DNA of 64,000 nucleotides from Bifidobacterium thermophilum DSM 20210 (GTDB taxonomy: Bacteria > Actinomycetota > Actinomycetes > Actinomycetales > Bifidobacteriaceae), in the NCBI GenBank assembly GCA_000771265.1, contig JDUB01000011.1, positions 62,001 to 126,000 of the forward strand, written 5' to 3'. Below the pieces are notes generated by a model. It had not been told where the DNA came from. It saw nothing but the letters and a program-made list of their open reading frames with translations, and searched no databases. A program made the translations under genes and the position numbers. Position 1 is the stretch's first letter. Each line of letters starts with the position of its first letter. Of this stretch, positions 27,385 to 36,718 are shown in pieces.

Positions 27385-28425
27385 TTATGCCACCTGCAAT
27401 GTGGCGAGCAGCGCCGCATGGTCCGAACCGGCCACATGCTTGGACTGCACCTGCCCGGCGACCATGCCCTGGTCAATCAGGATGTGGTCAATGCCGGCGA
27501 AGGCGGGCACGCCGGTATGGTTCGCCGGCCATGTGAACACCAAACCATGCCCCGCCTGGCGTGTGGCGTCAGAGAACCTCGAACCGAGGATACCGCGGAA
27601 AGCGGCATGGTCGTATGTGGCGTTGAAATCCCCCATCATCACATACGCCGTACCGTTTTTCTGCTGCATCAGGGACAGCTCGTTTAGCGCTCTGTTCCAC
27701 TGGGACCAATACCCGGGCTGCGGCGACGTGGTATGCACGGAGATGAACCGCACCTGCACGCCGCCCATATCAACCGTCCCCGCGGGCATGAACGAGGCGC
27801 TGGAATTGACCTCGTCGTCGACGGGACGGTCGAGAGCCACGGCGGACCACAGACCGTTGCCGTACACGCCGTCAGACGATGAGACCTGCGAATACGGCAA
27901 ATAATCGCCGATACCATCCGCTTCCAGCTGTTTGACGAACGCGTCCGTGGTCTCCTGCAAGGCGAGCACCTCAACACGCTCGTCACGTACCAAATCGACC
28001 ACAGCCTGCGGGTCGGTCTGCCCTTTGAACACGTTGAGCGTCATCACCCTCGCATAATGGTCGCCGGTCACCACATGCGCCTGACCGACCGCCGTCACCG
28101 CATCCTGTGACAACGCGGCCTGGGAGCGGAAAAACGGCGCCTGCCACCACACCTGCGCCGCGACGCACGCCAACGCAATCAGCGCCACAAACCAACGATT
28201 CGAGAACAGTGCGAGCAGCAACGCCACCACGGCAAGCGGCACGAACCACGGGGTCAGCGAGACGACGACCGGAACATACGGCAGCGACTGCAAATCAGCA
28301 GGCAGCGCCCGCGCAATCGTCCCCAAGACGGCGACAATCATCAGCAATGCCGCAAGCACGCCAGAAAGCACGTGCTTGCGTTTCGGCTTCACCGCAGGCG
28401 CTGACGAATTGGGTGTTCCAGCCAT
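27385..28425 (-). CDS. Endonuclease/exonuclease/phosphatase-fold membrane protein
   Basis: 346 residues. Three hydrophobic N-terminal segments (about 20-115: SGVLAALLMIVAVLGTIARA; VVVSLTPWFVPLAVVALLLA; FVALIALACVAAQVWW) anchor a C-terminal EEP hydrolase domain with LNVFKGQTDPQAVVDLV, EVLALQETT, VMMGDFNATYDH and GIDHILID, the usual metal and catalytic motifs. The domain should face outside and could cut phosphodiesters or phosphomonoesters; substrate unknown. Start 28425 with CGGAG upstream. Convergent with xseB. Confidence 0.85.
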   Translation of the reverse strand: MAGTPNSSAPAVKPKRKHVLSGVLAALLMIVAVLGTIARALPADLQSLPYVPVVVSLTPWFVPLAVVALLLALFSNRWFVALIALACVAAQVWWQAPFFRSQAALSQDAVTAVGQAHVVTGDHYARVMTLNVFKGQTDPQAVVDLVRDERVEVLALQETTDAFVKQLEADGIGDYLPYSQVSSSDGVYGNGLWSAVALDRPVDDEVNSSASFMPAGTVDMGGVQVRFISVHTTSPQPGYWSQWNRALNELSLMQQKNGTAYVMMGDFNATYDHAAFRGILGSRFSDATRQAGHGLVFTWPANHTGVPAFAGIDHILIDQGMVAGQVQSKHVAGSDHAALLATLQVA

Positions 28426-28577
28426 CACATCTCCGTTTTCCTTGTCGTATATCCTCACCACATGTATTCTCACCACTGTAATGCGCGAACGCCCGCCCGC
28501 CGTCACAGACAAGCGAACCATCGCGCAATGCTCACCAGTCGGCTATGCTTGAACCAACCGACATGAGAAGGACCCGC

Positions 28578-29669
28578 ATGACCGAACCCACCACACCACC
28601 CCAACATTTCGAAGCATTACGGGACTTCGCCAATGACCTGCTGAGCCATTCCGGCTTGCAAGGGCCGACGTTCCTGTGGGATCGTTCCATTCATGATGAC
28701 GCGCAAAGCGATGACGCCGAGCGCGAAGACATACCCGTGGCTCCCCCTGAGGAGGCGAAGCAGACCATCGACGCGCCGATTCGTTGGTATTTACGCGCCA
28801 TGGATTCGCTCAGCCCGACTCCGCAAGCTGACGGCACCGACGGCATCAACCGCACGGACATGCCGACCTTCTACTACAGCACCGGAGCGCTGTCCGGGGT
28901 CGAGGCGGTCGTCGGAAACGCGCTGATGAGCACGAGGTGGTGCGACGCGGCCGGCAATCTCGCCACCGCGCTGATTACGACGTCCTCGTTCCTCGGTAGC
29001 ATCGCCGACCGGGAAGGCGAAGGACTCGCCTATCTCAAGCGCCTGATTGACGAGACGCGCATTTATTTCGACAGCGTGGCCCAGCACGCGGATCCGGTCA
29101 CCGGCGGGCAAGCGCTCTCCAGTATCGTATCAGCGGCTTGTCAGGATGATTTCCGGTTCAACCCGGTGCAGATGGTTCAGCTTATCTCGTGCTCGCTGCC
29201 GTTTGCACAATGGGATGACACGCGGGTATTTGTCTATGATGCGATCGACCGGGCGCAAGCGACCATGGCATCGGTCGAGCGCGATATCCGCTCCAATGAC
29301 AAGGACGACCCGGCGGGCAATCTCATGATGGATTCCGAGGGGAATCTTGTCGATGTATCGGCGGGCGGCATCCGCGAGCAGTTCGACATGTCGATGCTCA
29401 TGCTGCGGCATGACGTGTTGCGCATGTGCGGGGAGGACGAGCAGGCCGACCGCATGCTCAGCGAGCACAGTGACATCGAGCCGATGGCCGACGCGTATGC
29501 GGCGCAGCTCATCAGGCGCGGACAGTGGCGGCAGCTGCGGGACTTCGCCGGGCGCGTGCTCGCCGACGACCCCTACCAGCAGATGGCGCTGATTCCACCG
29601 CAACTGGCCCCTGACGAGTGGAACACCATCCTCGATCTGGCGCAATACGAACTCGCGCAGGGGCGGTGA
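28578..29669 (+). CDS. Conserved-type hypothetical protein
   Basis: 363 residues, acidic and apparently soluble, with no signal peptide or membrane segment. I do not recognise a domain. The N-terminal third is rich in Asp/Glu/Pro; the rest looks helical (CDAAGNLATALITTSSFLGS; MLMLRHDVLRMCGEDEQADRML), with a repeat-like feel but no clear TPR consensus. The ribosome site AGAAGGA precedes the ATG at 28578, and codon use matches the neighbours, so it is probably a real gene. The 73-base repeat array begins about 300 bases downstream. Confidence 0.75.
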   Translation: MTEPTTPPQHFEALRDFANDLLSHSGLQGPTFLWDRSIHDDAQSDDAEREDIPVAPPEEAKQTIDAPIRWYLRAMDSLSPTPQADGTDGINRTDMPTFYYSTGALSGVEAVVGNALMSTRWCDAAGNLATALITTSSFLGSIADREGEGLAYLKRLIDETRIYFDSVAQHADPVTGGQALSSIVSAACQDDFRFNPVQMVQLISCSLPFAQWDDTRVFVYDAIDRAQATMASVERDIRSNDKDDPAGNLMMDSEGNLVDVSAGGIREQFDMSMLMLRHDVLRMCGEDEQADRMLSEHSDIEPMADAYAAQLIRRGQWRQLRDFAGRVLADDPYQQMALIPPQLAPDEWNTILDLAQYELAQGR

Positions 29670-29967
29670 GTCTGCAAGGCTACTGCGGCGTGCAGGGTGA
29701 TGGCGGTCGAGTTGGGTGACCGCCGCATTGGGTGACCGCCGCGTCCGGTGACAGTGATGTTGAACGGCGTCGAAGCCTGGCGACAGCAGTGCTAGACGAT
29801 GTCACCGCGCAGGATTGCACGTGGCGTGGTGCGTTCCGCGTATCGTGTTCCGTGGCATGTCACGTTTCACAGGATTTCATGTGCCCATGTCGCGCGCGGC
29901 GCATGCCGTGGCATACATCACGTGCCGAATACCGTGGCGTTTCGTCGAATACCGGCACAGAACGCCA
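29670..29967. other. Non-coding spacer before repeat array
   Basis: Several degenerate repeats (GGTGACCGCCGC-like near 29700-29740, GTGCCATGTC-like near 29850-29900) but no supported gene. Confidence 0.4.
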
Positions 29968-30330
29968 CCCGACCAAGCCAAACCAACCCGCCGAAGCCAT
30001 CCCGACCGTCAAAGTGTGAGTGAATCCTCACACAACGCCACCCGACCAAGCCAAACCAGCCACCGGACACCACCCCAACCGTCAAAGTGTGAGCCAATCC
30101 TCGCACAACCACACCAGACCAAGCCAAACCAGTCACCAGGCACCGCCCCAACCGTCATCGTGTGAGCGAATCCTCACACAACCACACCAGACCCAACCAA
30201 ACCAACCACTCGAAGCCATCCCGACCGTCAGTATGTGAGTCAATCCTCACACAACGCCGTACAACCCAGCCAAACCTGCCACCCGAAGCTAGTCAGGCCG
30301 TCAGTATGTGAGCCAATCCTCACACAATGA
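29968..30330. repeat. Tandem array of five hairpins with 73-base period
   Basis: Five inverted repeats of the form TGTGAG-NNAATC-CTCACA (one arm reads CTCGCA) have their left arms at 30015, 30088, 30161, 30234 and 30307, exactly 73 bases apart. The sequence between them is also repeated (CCAAGCCAAACC, CCCGACCGTCA and variants). A partial sixth unit without hairpin begins at about 29968. The array lies between two convergent genes. Seventy-three bases is close to seven DNA turns, so all palindromes would face the same side. Confidence 0.9.
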
Positions 30331-30566
30331 CGCCAACGCGCGCCTTTGTGCGGGCAACAGGCAGTCGTCAGGCGATACGACAACATAGAAACGACAACAC
30401 GGAAACGATGACACGGAAACGACAACCGGCCGGGGTCGCACCGCATCCGCATGTGCGGTGGCGCAACCCCGGCCGGTCATCGTTCGGCTCGCAGGCATCC
30501 TGCCCTGCAATCGGCTCAATCAGCAACGCCCTCAGCCGCGCACGGCCAAGGAGCCTGATACCTAGC

Positions 30567-31229
30567 TCAGCTGAGTTTGAACCCGAGCTCCTTTGCCGCG
30601 GCAATCGGCACCGGATCGTCGCACCAGTAATCTTCGACGTTCTCATCGGTTGCCAGCGAACGAATCTGAGCCCGGTCGATGTACAGCTCGCCGCTGAGAT
30701 GATCGGTCTCATGCTGGAAGATACGAGCCGGCCATCCGTGCAGTTGCTCCTCGTGCCAAGTGCCATCCATATCCTGCCAACGCGCGGTGATATTGCGCCA
30801 ACGCTTGCGCACCGCCTGATAGCCGTCAAAACTCAGGCAACCTTCGTAGAAGCTGCGCGTTTCGGTACCAATCGGCTGGTAGGACGGGTTGATGATTGCG
30901 TGGAACGGGAATTCGGATATCTCACGCGGATCGTCCTGGTCGTCACGGATATGGTCTTCGACCACGGCGAGCGCGATGCCAAGCCCGATTTGCGGGGCGG
31001 CAAGACCGACACCTGGCGCTTCGAGCATGGTGGTTCGCATCGCCTGGACGAGTTTGGTGAGGGTGTTCTTGCTCAGTTGCCCGTTGTAGCGGCGCGTCGG
31101 CTGGCGCAGCACCGGCTCACCCACTTGGACGATCGGGAGGATGCCTTCGCTGTCGCCGGACCTGAGCAGGCTTTCAACCGCACGGTTCAATCCCAAATCG
31201 ATACTCGAGCCTCGTGTGAACATGCTCAT
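30567..31229 (-). CDS. def: Peptide deformylase
   Basis: Removes the formyl group from new proteins. 220 residues with the three metal/catalytic motifs GVGLAAPQIG, EGCLSF and HETDH. Slightly long for the family, with an N-terminal stretch MSMFTRGSSIDLGLNRAVESLL. Start 31229 overlaps the glmM stop (ATGA) and has GGAGG seven bases upstream, so translation is probably coupled to glmM. Confidence 0.95.
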   Translation of the reverse strand: MSMFTRGSSIDLGLNRAVESLLRSGDSEGILPIVQVGEPVLRQPTRRYNGQLSKNTLTKLVQAMRTTMLEAPGVGLAAPQIGLGIALAVVEDHIRDDQDDPREISEFPFHAIINPSYQPIGTETRSFYEGCLSFDGYQAVRKRWRNITARWQDMDGTWHEEQLHGWPARIFQHETDHLSGELYIDRAQIRSLATDENVEDYWCDDPVPIAAAKELGFKLS

Positions 31230-32626
31230 GCCAGTTCCTCCGCGACAATCTTGGCGAGACGGTCGCACACCTCGTCCGCTTGCTGTTGGGTGGCGGCCTC
31301 GGCCATCACGCGCACCAATGGTTCGGTGCCACTCGGGCGCAGCAACACACGACCGGTCTCCCCCAGCAACGCGGTTTCCTTTTCAACGGCCTTCTGCACG
31401 GCAGCGTTCGTGGTAACTGCCTGCTTGTTGGAGCACCGGACGTTGACCAGCTGCTGCGGCAGTTGCGGGAAGTCAGCGGCGAGCTGCTTGAGGCTCTTGC
31501 CGGATTTGACGACTTCGTTGCACAAGGTCAGCGCGGTCAGTGTGCCGTCGCCGGTCGTGGCGAACTCGCGGTTAATCACGTGGCCGGACTGTTCGCCGCC
31601 CAGCGAATAGTCGCCGCGCAGCATCTCCTCGAGCACGTACCGGTCGCCGACGTTGGTCTGCACGGTCTTGATGCCCATGTCTTTGAGAGCGAGCTTCAAG
31701 CCGAGGTTGCTCATCACCGTCACCACGAGCGTGTCGTGGTTGAGCTTGCCTTCGCGTTTCTTGGCGCGCGCGAGGATGCCCATGATCTGATCGCCGTTGA
31801 CCATGGTGCCGTCCTCGTCCACAGCTAGGCAGCGGTCCGCATCACCATCGAAGGCGACGCCCATCGCACTGCCCGTTGCCTTGACCATGGCTTGGAGTTG
31901 CTCAGGATGTGTGGACCCTGCATGATCGTTGATATTGTAGCCGTCCGGGGATGCGTTGATCACGATGACTTCCGCACCGGCGCGACGCAACGCCTCCGGG
32001 GCGACCACGGATGTGGCGCCGTTGGCGCAGTCGGCGACCAGACGCAGGCCTGCGAGCGGCTTCGGCTGGGTTTTCTCTGGTCCGACGACAGGGGCGATTG
32101 TGGATACCAGATGGTCGATATACAGGTTCGTGGCGGTCACGGTGTCGTGGCTGACGCGGCCCACCCCGGCTCCGGTCGGGCGGTCCCAATCCTTGCCCAG
32201 GACTGCTTCAATCTCGTCTTCCTTGCTGTCAGGAAGCTTGAAGCCGCCACGTGCGAAGAACTTGATGCCGTTGTCGGGCATCGGGTTGTGGGAGGCGGAA
32301 ATCACCGCGCCCATCTCGACGTTAAGCACGGAGGTGAGGAACGCGATGCCCGGAGTCGGGATGATGCCGACATCGATGACGTCGAAACCGCCGGCGCTCA
32401 TACCCGCAGACAGCGCAGATGACAGGAAGTCACCGGAAACACGGGTGTCGCGCCCCACCAACGCACGACGCCGTCCTTCGGAATGCACGTCATCATCCTT
32501 GGTTTTCGGCGCATCGGCCTGACCGAGCACGCGGACGGCGGCGTCCCCCAGATCCAATGCCAGTCGGGCTGTAAGGTCTTTGTTCGCCAACCCGCGCACA
32601 CCATCGGTTCCGAACATTTTCGGCAT
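31226..32626 (-). CDS. glmM: Phosphoglucosamine mutase
   Basis: Converts glucosamine-6-phosphate to glucosamine-1-phosphate for peptidoglycan. 466 residues; N terminus MPKMFGTDGVRGLAN, active-site phosphoserine in SASHNPMPDNG, metal loop DGDADRC, and sugar-binding GEQSGHVI. Start 32626 with GAGGA upstream. Forms an operon with def. Confidence 0.96.
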   Translation of the reverse strand: MPKMFGTDGVRGLANKDLTARLALDLGDAAVRVLGQADAPKTKDDDVHSEGRRRALVGRDTRVSGDFLSSALSAGMSAGGFDVIDVGIIPTPGIAFLTSVLNVEMGAVISASHNPMPDNGIKFFARGGFKLPDSKEDEIEAVLGKDWDRPTGAGVGRVSHDTVTATNLYIDHLVSTIAPVVGPEKTQPKPLAGLRLVADCANGATSVVAPEALRRAGAEVIVINASPDGYNINDHAGSTHPEQLQAMVKATGSAMGVAFDGDADRCLAVDEDGTMVNGDQIMGILARAKKREGKLNHDTLVVTVMSNLGLKLALKDMGIKTVQTNVGDRYVLEEMLRGDYSLGGEQSGHVINREFATTGDGTLTALTLCNEVVKSGKSLKQLAADFPQLPQQLVNVRCSNKQAVTTNAAVQKAVEKETALLGETGRVLLRPSGTEPLVRVMAEAATQQQADEVCDRLAKIVAEELA

Positions 32627-32993
32627 GGTAGTAGTCCTCGCTTCTTCGACATGAATATGCTGCACACCATCGTACCTACCCGTGCTCCCAAACCCGCCAT
32701 TCGACGCGGCAAACGGCACGGCATCCACGCAAACCGCGTCATCCGTGGGACAAGATGATGGCGACGGCAGGCGGATTGGACAATTGCGCCATCCTGTTAC
32801 CGTCCCGGAACATCACAGAATCAATCACCGTGTCCACCATGTGGAACGGCGGGAAAGAAAAGCATCCGGCCCCGCACACCGCTCCTCCACATGCGTGCCG
32901 GTAGTTATGGCGTCGAATTCACCCGTTCTGCCATACCGAATGTTACCGGCATGTTCCCCACGCGTAATCAGCGCATGAATGGGAGGAAACGAC

Positions 32994-33032
32994 GTGAAAT
33001 CTGAAGCTTTTATAACAGCAAGCAGATTTCAC
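32994..33032. promoter_or_regulatory. 10-base inverted repeat upstream of the transporter-reductase locus
   Basis: GTGAAATCTG (32994-33003) and CAGATTTCAC (33023-33032) are perfect inverted repeats with a 19-base spacer containing TTTTATAAC. A third copy, TGAAATCTGA, lies at 33070. The sites lie between divergent glmM and the leader ORF and look like binding sites of a dimeric regulator. Confidence 0.6.
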
Positions 33033-33034
33033 AG
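33019..33034 (+). promoter_or_regulatory. Shared motif, copy 1
   Basis: CAAGCAGATTTCACAG matches CAAGCGGATTTCACAA at 37376-37391 in 14 of 16 bases. Copy 1 lies 203 bases before the leader ORF; copy 2 lies 219 bases before the aminotransferase. Confidence 0.5.
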
Positions 33035-33236
33035 GCCCTCCACCGGTCCACAAGACCATTTCGGGCGGATGAAATCTGAGCACACCGTCCGCACGCATCA
33101 ACCGGGAAAACAGGATCGGCCAGGATCCCGCCACCGGGTTCGTCCCTTCCATCAAGCCGCCGGCATACACCGGCACGAGCACCCGAACACCCGAACCCGT
33201 CTCCTCGCGTGCAGCAGCATCAAGAAAGAGGATTGC

Positions 33237-33344
33237 ATGAGATTCGCAGACACCGCAATCACGGCGCGGGACGACTGTCACGCCTGTAGCCCGCATTTCG
33301 CTGATATCGCAACAACCCCAGGCCGCGGGGAGGCGACACGATGA
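33237..33344 (+). CDS. Small translated leader ORF (35 residues)
   Basis: Begins ATG after AAGAAAGAGGA, a good ribosome site, and encodes MRFADTAITARDDCHACS followed by 17 more residues. Its stop overlaps the start of the kinase-like gene (ATGA at 33341-33344), a layout for translational coupling. CHAC is a possible metal or thiol motif. It is either a small protein or a leader peptide; no family recognised. Confidence 0.55.
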   Translation: MRFADTAITARDDCHACSPHFADIATTPGRGEATR

Positions 33345-33943
33345 ACTTCAACCCGGATCATATCATCATCACCATCGGCTGCGAATACGGCGCCGGCGGC
33401 CCGCAGATCGGCAAGATGCTCGCCGACGCGCTCGGCATCGAATACTACGACCGCGACCTGGTCGACAAGGTCGTCAACCAACTGGGCGTCAGCCGCGGCC
33501 TCGTCGAGCAGGCCGATCAGAAAACGAACGTCCAGTACGCCTTCGAAACATCCCTCGGCCCGCGCTACGCGAACCTGAGCAACCGCGTCATCTTCACCCA
33601 ATCCGAGGTCATCAACGACCTCGCCGAAAAATCATCATGCGTCATCATCGGCCGTTCCGCCAACTACCTGCTGCGCGACCGCGACGATGTGCTCGACGTG
33701 TTCCTGTACGCACCAAAGGACGTACGCATCGCATCCATCATGGAGCAAGACCACGTGGACGCCAAGAAAGCCAAGGAGATCGTCGAATACAACGATGAGC
33801 TCAACCATTCGCGGCACAAGTACATCACCGGCACCCACCGCGGCGACCGCAGCCAGCGCGATCTGCTGCTCGACACCAGCCTGCTCGGATGGGACAAAAC
33901 CGCGAAATACCTGCTGATGCTCGTCGAGATGCTGGGCGAGTGA
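33341..33943 (+). CDS. Cytidylate kinase-like protein (Cytidylate_kin2 type)
   Basis: 200-residue P-loop protein of the cytidylate-kinase-like family. The N-terminal nucleotide motif is CEYGAGGPQIGKMLADALG, followed by EYYDRDLVDKV, the CVIIGRSANYLL strand and a C-terminal lid with R-rich residues (RHKYITGTHRGDRSQRD). True CMP kinase is usually a separate housekeeping gene, so this paralogue may phosphorylate another small molecule or act in regulation. Start 33341 has GGGGAGG seven bases upstream. The permease-dehydrogenase gene follows after 18 bases and is probably in the same operon. Confidence 0.85.
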   Translation: MNFNPDHIIITIGCEYGAGGPQIGKMLADALGIEYYDRDLVDKVVNQLGVSRGLVEQADQKTNVQYAFETSLGPRYANLSNRVIFTQSEVINDLAEKSSCVIIGRSANYLLRDRDDVLDVFLYAPKDVRIASIMEQDHVDAKKAKEIVEYNDELNHSRHKYITGTHRGDRSQRDLLLDTSLLGWDKTAKYLLMLVEMLGE

Positions 33944-33961
33944 CGAGAGGAAGTGAGACAG

Positions 33962-36703
33962 ATGACTGACAAGAAACCATCGGAATTCGATAAGGTTTTC
34001 AACGTCTGGGACATCCTCGTCATCGCCTTCGGCGCCATGATTGGTTGGGCGTGGGTGGTCTCCAGCGGCGACTGGATCGACCGCGGCGGCGTCATCGGCG
34101 CCATGCTCGGCTTCGTGCTGGGCGGCGTGATGATCTTCTTCATTGGCTTGACTTACGCCGAGCTGACACCTGCCATGCCGGACTGCGGCGGCGAGCACGT
34201 CTTCAGTTACCGCGCCATGGGGCCGACCGGATCCTTTGTGTGCACATGGGCCATCATCCTCGGCTATGTTAGCGTCGTGTGCTTCGAAGCGTGCGCCATG
34301 CCGACGATCATCACCTATCTGTTCCCAAGCTTCCTGCAAGGGTATCTGTACACGGTCGCAGGATTCGACATCTACGCGTCCTGGCTCGCCGTGGCCATCA
34401 TCATGGCCGTGTTTATCACCTATATCAACGTTCGCGGCGCGAAAACCGCAGCCATCGTGCAGACCGTCCTCACCTGCGTGATCGGCGGTGCGGGTATTCT
34501 GCTGATCGCCGGCTCAGTTATCAGCGGCAGCCCGTCCAACCTTGAAGGGCAGGCGTTTGTCGGCGGCAACACCGCGAGCGTGTTCGGCAATATTCTGCGT
34601 GTCGCGATGATGACCCCGTTCTACTTCATCGGCTTCGACGTGATCCCGCAGGCGGCCGAGGAGATCAACGTGCCGCTCAAGAAAATCGCGAAAATGCTGC
34701 TGCTGTCGATTCTTCTCGCGGTCGCGTTCTACGTGCTCATCATCTTCGCCGTCGGATATGTGCTCAGCCCCGAGGCCATCGCGCAATCGGAAAGCTCCGG
34801 CAGCGGCCTGGTCACCGCCGACGCCATGGCTCGCGCCTTCCGTACCGACATCATGGCCAAAGTGCTGATTGTCGGCGGCTTGTGCGGCGTACTCACCTCA
34901 TGGAATTCCTTCATGATCGGCGGAAGCCGCGCCATGTACTCCATGGCCGTCTCCTACATGATTCCGCCGGTATTCGGCAAGCTGCATTCCAAGTACAAGA
35001 CCCCATGGGTGGCCATCGGCTTGATCGGCCTGCTCAGCTGCCTGGCGCCATTGCTTGGCCGCAAAATGCTCGTGTGGATCGTGGACGCCGGCAACCTCGC
35101 CTGCTGCGTCGCCTACTGCATGGTCGCGGTCTCCTTCGTGATCCTGCGTAAGAAGGCTCCGGACATGCCACGCCCGTACAAGGTCAAGCATTACAAGTTC
35201 GTAGGCTTCATGGCTATCGCCATGTCCGGGTTCATGGTCGTCATGTACTGCATCCCCGGCAGCGCCGCGGCCCTCGTCCCCACCGAATGGGCGTTCGTCG
35301 GCGGTTGGGTGCTGCTCGGCGTGGTCTTCTACTTCGTGTGCAAGGCACGCTACGGCAAGAAATTCGGCACCCTGGTTGAAGTCGTCAACGACGAACTCGA
35401 CAAGGATTACGCCCGCGAGCGTTCCGCCGCAGCCTCCATCGCCGCCGGCGAAGCCGCCGAAACCACTGAAACCACTGCACCCGCCAAGGTCGCCACAATC
35501 GGCCAAGCGGAGGTCACCGCCGCCGTGTCCGCAGTCACGGCCGCCGTCACAACCGCCGACCAGCCTACGGCACGCACATTCAGCTACTACGCGCCGGTGA
35601 ATCTCACCTTCGGTGCGGGCACGCTGGCACAGACCGGTGAACTCGCCAAGCCGCTCGGCTCCAAGGCGCTGGTCGTCACCGGCCATAGCAGCGCCAAGAA
35701 AACCGGCGTGTACGACAAGGTCAACAATTCGCTCACGGCGGCGGGCATCACCACCGGCTTGTTCGACAAGGCATCGGCGAACCCGCTGACAACGACAGTC
35801 GAAGAGGGCGCACGCATCGCGAAGGACGGCGGTTACGACATGATCGTCGGCCTGGGCGGCGGCTCGGTGATGGATTGCGCCAAGGGCATCGCGTTCATGG
35901 CGAAGAACGACGGCGATATCAACGATTACATCTACGGGCGCAAGTCCAGCGATGTGGCACTGCCGCTCGTGCTCATCCCCACCACCTGCGGCTCGGGTTC
36001 CGAAGCCAACGGGTTCGCGGTGCTCACCAACCCGGAGAACGGCGACAAGAAGTCGCTGCGCTGCCCGGCGATCATGGCCAAACGCTCGATTGTGGACCCT
36101 GAAGCCATGATGACCATCCCCAAGGGCCAGCTTGCGGCGGTCGGTTTCGACGCGTTCTGCCATTGCTTCGAAGCGTACACCGCCAAGAACGCGCAGCCGT
36201 TCACCGATGCGCTCGCCCTGTACGCACTGCCGTTGATCCTTGACAGTCTGCCGCGGCTGGTCGCCGGCACGGGCACGCTCAAGGACTGGGAGCATATGTC
36301 CGAGGCGGCCACAATCGGCGGCCTGGTGATCGGTACGGCGGGTATCACGTTGACGCACGCCATGGAGCATCCGGTCTCCGGTTTGAAGAATGTGACGCAT
36401 GGCAAGGGGCTGGCGGCGCTCGCGCCGACCGTGGTGGATGCCACATGGCAGGGCGACCGGTTCAAGTTCGGCCGTCTGGCGCGGCTCATGGGCGGTTACA
36501 CGGCTGAGGATTGCGCCGGCAAGATCCGCGGGTTCGAACGCAAGATCGGGCTCGACGTGACGCTGGGCGACCTGGGGATCAGCGAATCCGACATCCCGTG
36601 GCTCACCCAGAACGCCATGAAGGTCTCCCCGGCCAATATCGCCAACACGCGCACCGAAATCGGCGCGGAAGATATCGCCGAACTGTATCGCAAGGCGCTG
36701 TAA
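33962..36703 (+). CDS. APC amino acid permease fused to iron-type alcohol dehydrogenase
   Basis: One 913-residue frame. Residues 1 to about 470 are an APC permease with about 12 membrane segments (WDILVIAFGAMIGWAWVV; AELTPAMPDCGGEHVFSYRA; FYFIGFDVIPQAAEEI). An Ala/Thr-rich linker (about 480-539) leads to a full group III dehydrogenase (540-913): GLGGGSVMDCAKGIA for NAD(P), PTTCGSGSEAN, and metal ligands D730, H734, H799, H813 at the standard spacing. No internal start with a ribosome site separates the halves. The C-terminal domain should lie in the cytoplasm, next to the exit of the transporter. Start 33962 was preferred to GTG 33953, whose ribosome site would be too close. A GabT-like enzyme downstream suggests import of an omega-amino acid and reduction of its semialdehyde. 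Direction and substrate are inference. Confidence 0.93.
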   Translation: MTDKKPSEFDKVFNVWDILVIAFGAMIGWAWVVSSGDWIDRGGVIGAMLGFVLGGVMIFFIGLTYAELTPAMPDCGGEHVFSYRAMGPTGSFVCTWAIILGYVSVVCFEACAMPTIITYLFPSFLQGYLYTVAGFDIYASWLAVAIIMAVFITYINVRGAKTAAIVQTVLTCVIGGAGILLIAGSVISGSPSNLEGQAFVGGNTASVFGNILRVAMMTPFYFIGFDVIPQAAEEINVPLKKIAKMLLLSILLAVAFYVLIIFAVGYVLSPEAIAQSESSGSGLVTADAMARAFRTDIMAKVLIVGGLCGVLTSWNSFMIGGSRAMYSMAVSYMIPPVFGKLHSKYKTPWVAIGLIGLLSCLAPLLGRKMLVWIVDAGNLACCVAYCMVAVSFVILRKKAPDMPRPYKVKHYKFVGFMAIAMSGFMVVMYCIPGSAAALVPTEWAFVGGWVLLGVVFYFVCKARYGKKFGTLVEVVNDELDKDYARERSAAASIAAGEAAETTETTAPAKVATIGQAEVTAAVSAVTAAVTTADQPTARTFSYYAPVNLTFGAGTLAQTGELAKPLGSKALVVTGHSSAKKTGVYDKVNNSLTAAGITTGLFDKASANPLTTTVEEGARIAKDGGYDMIVGLGGGSVMDCAKGIAFMAKNDGDINDYIYGRKSSDVALPLVLIPTTCGSGSEANGFAVLTNPENGDKKSLRCPAIMAKRSIVDPEAMMTIPKGQLAAVGFDAFCHCFEAYTAKNAQPFTDALALYALPLILDSLPRLVAGTGTLKDWEHMSEAATIGGLVIGTAGITLTHAMEHPVSGLKNVTHGKGLAALAPTVVDATWQGDRFKFGRLARLMGGYTAEDCAGKIRGFERKIGLDVTLGDLGISESDIPWLTQNAMKVSPANIANTRTEIGAEDIAELYRKAL

Positions 36704-36718
36704 AGGTTGCCGGCGGGC

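Noticed and set aside
30014..30320. CRP-type binding sites (TGTGA-N6-TCACA)
   Set aside because: The spacing here is N8, not N6, and the setting between convergent genes is wrong for promoter control.
29968..30330. CRISPR array
   Set aside because: The sequence between the palindromes is itself repeated, the palindromes are 18-20 bases with no unique spacers, and no cas genes are present.
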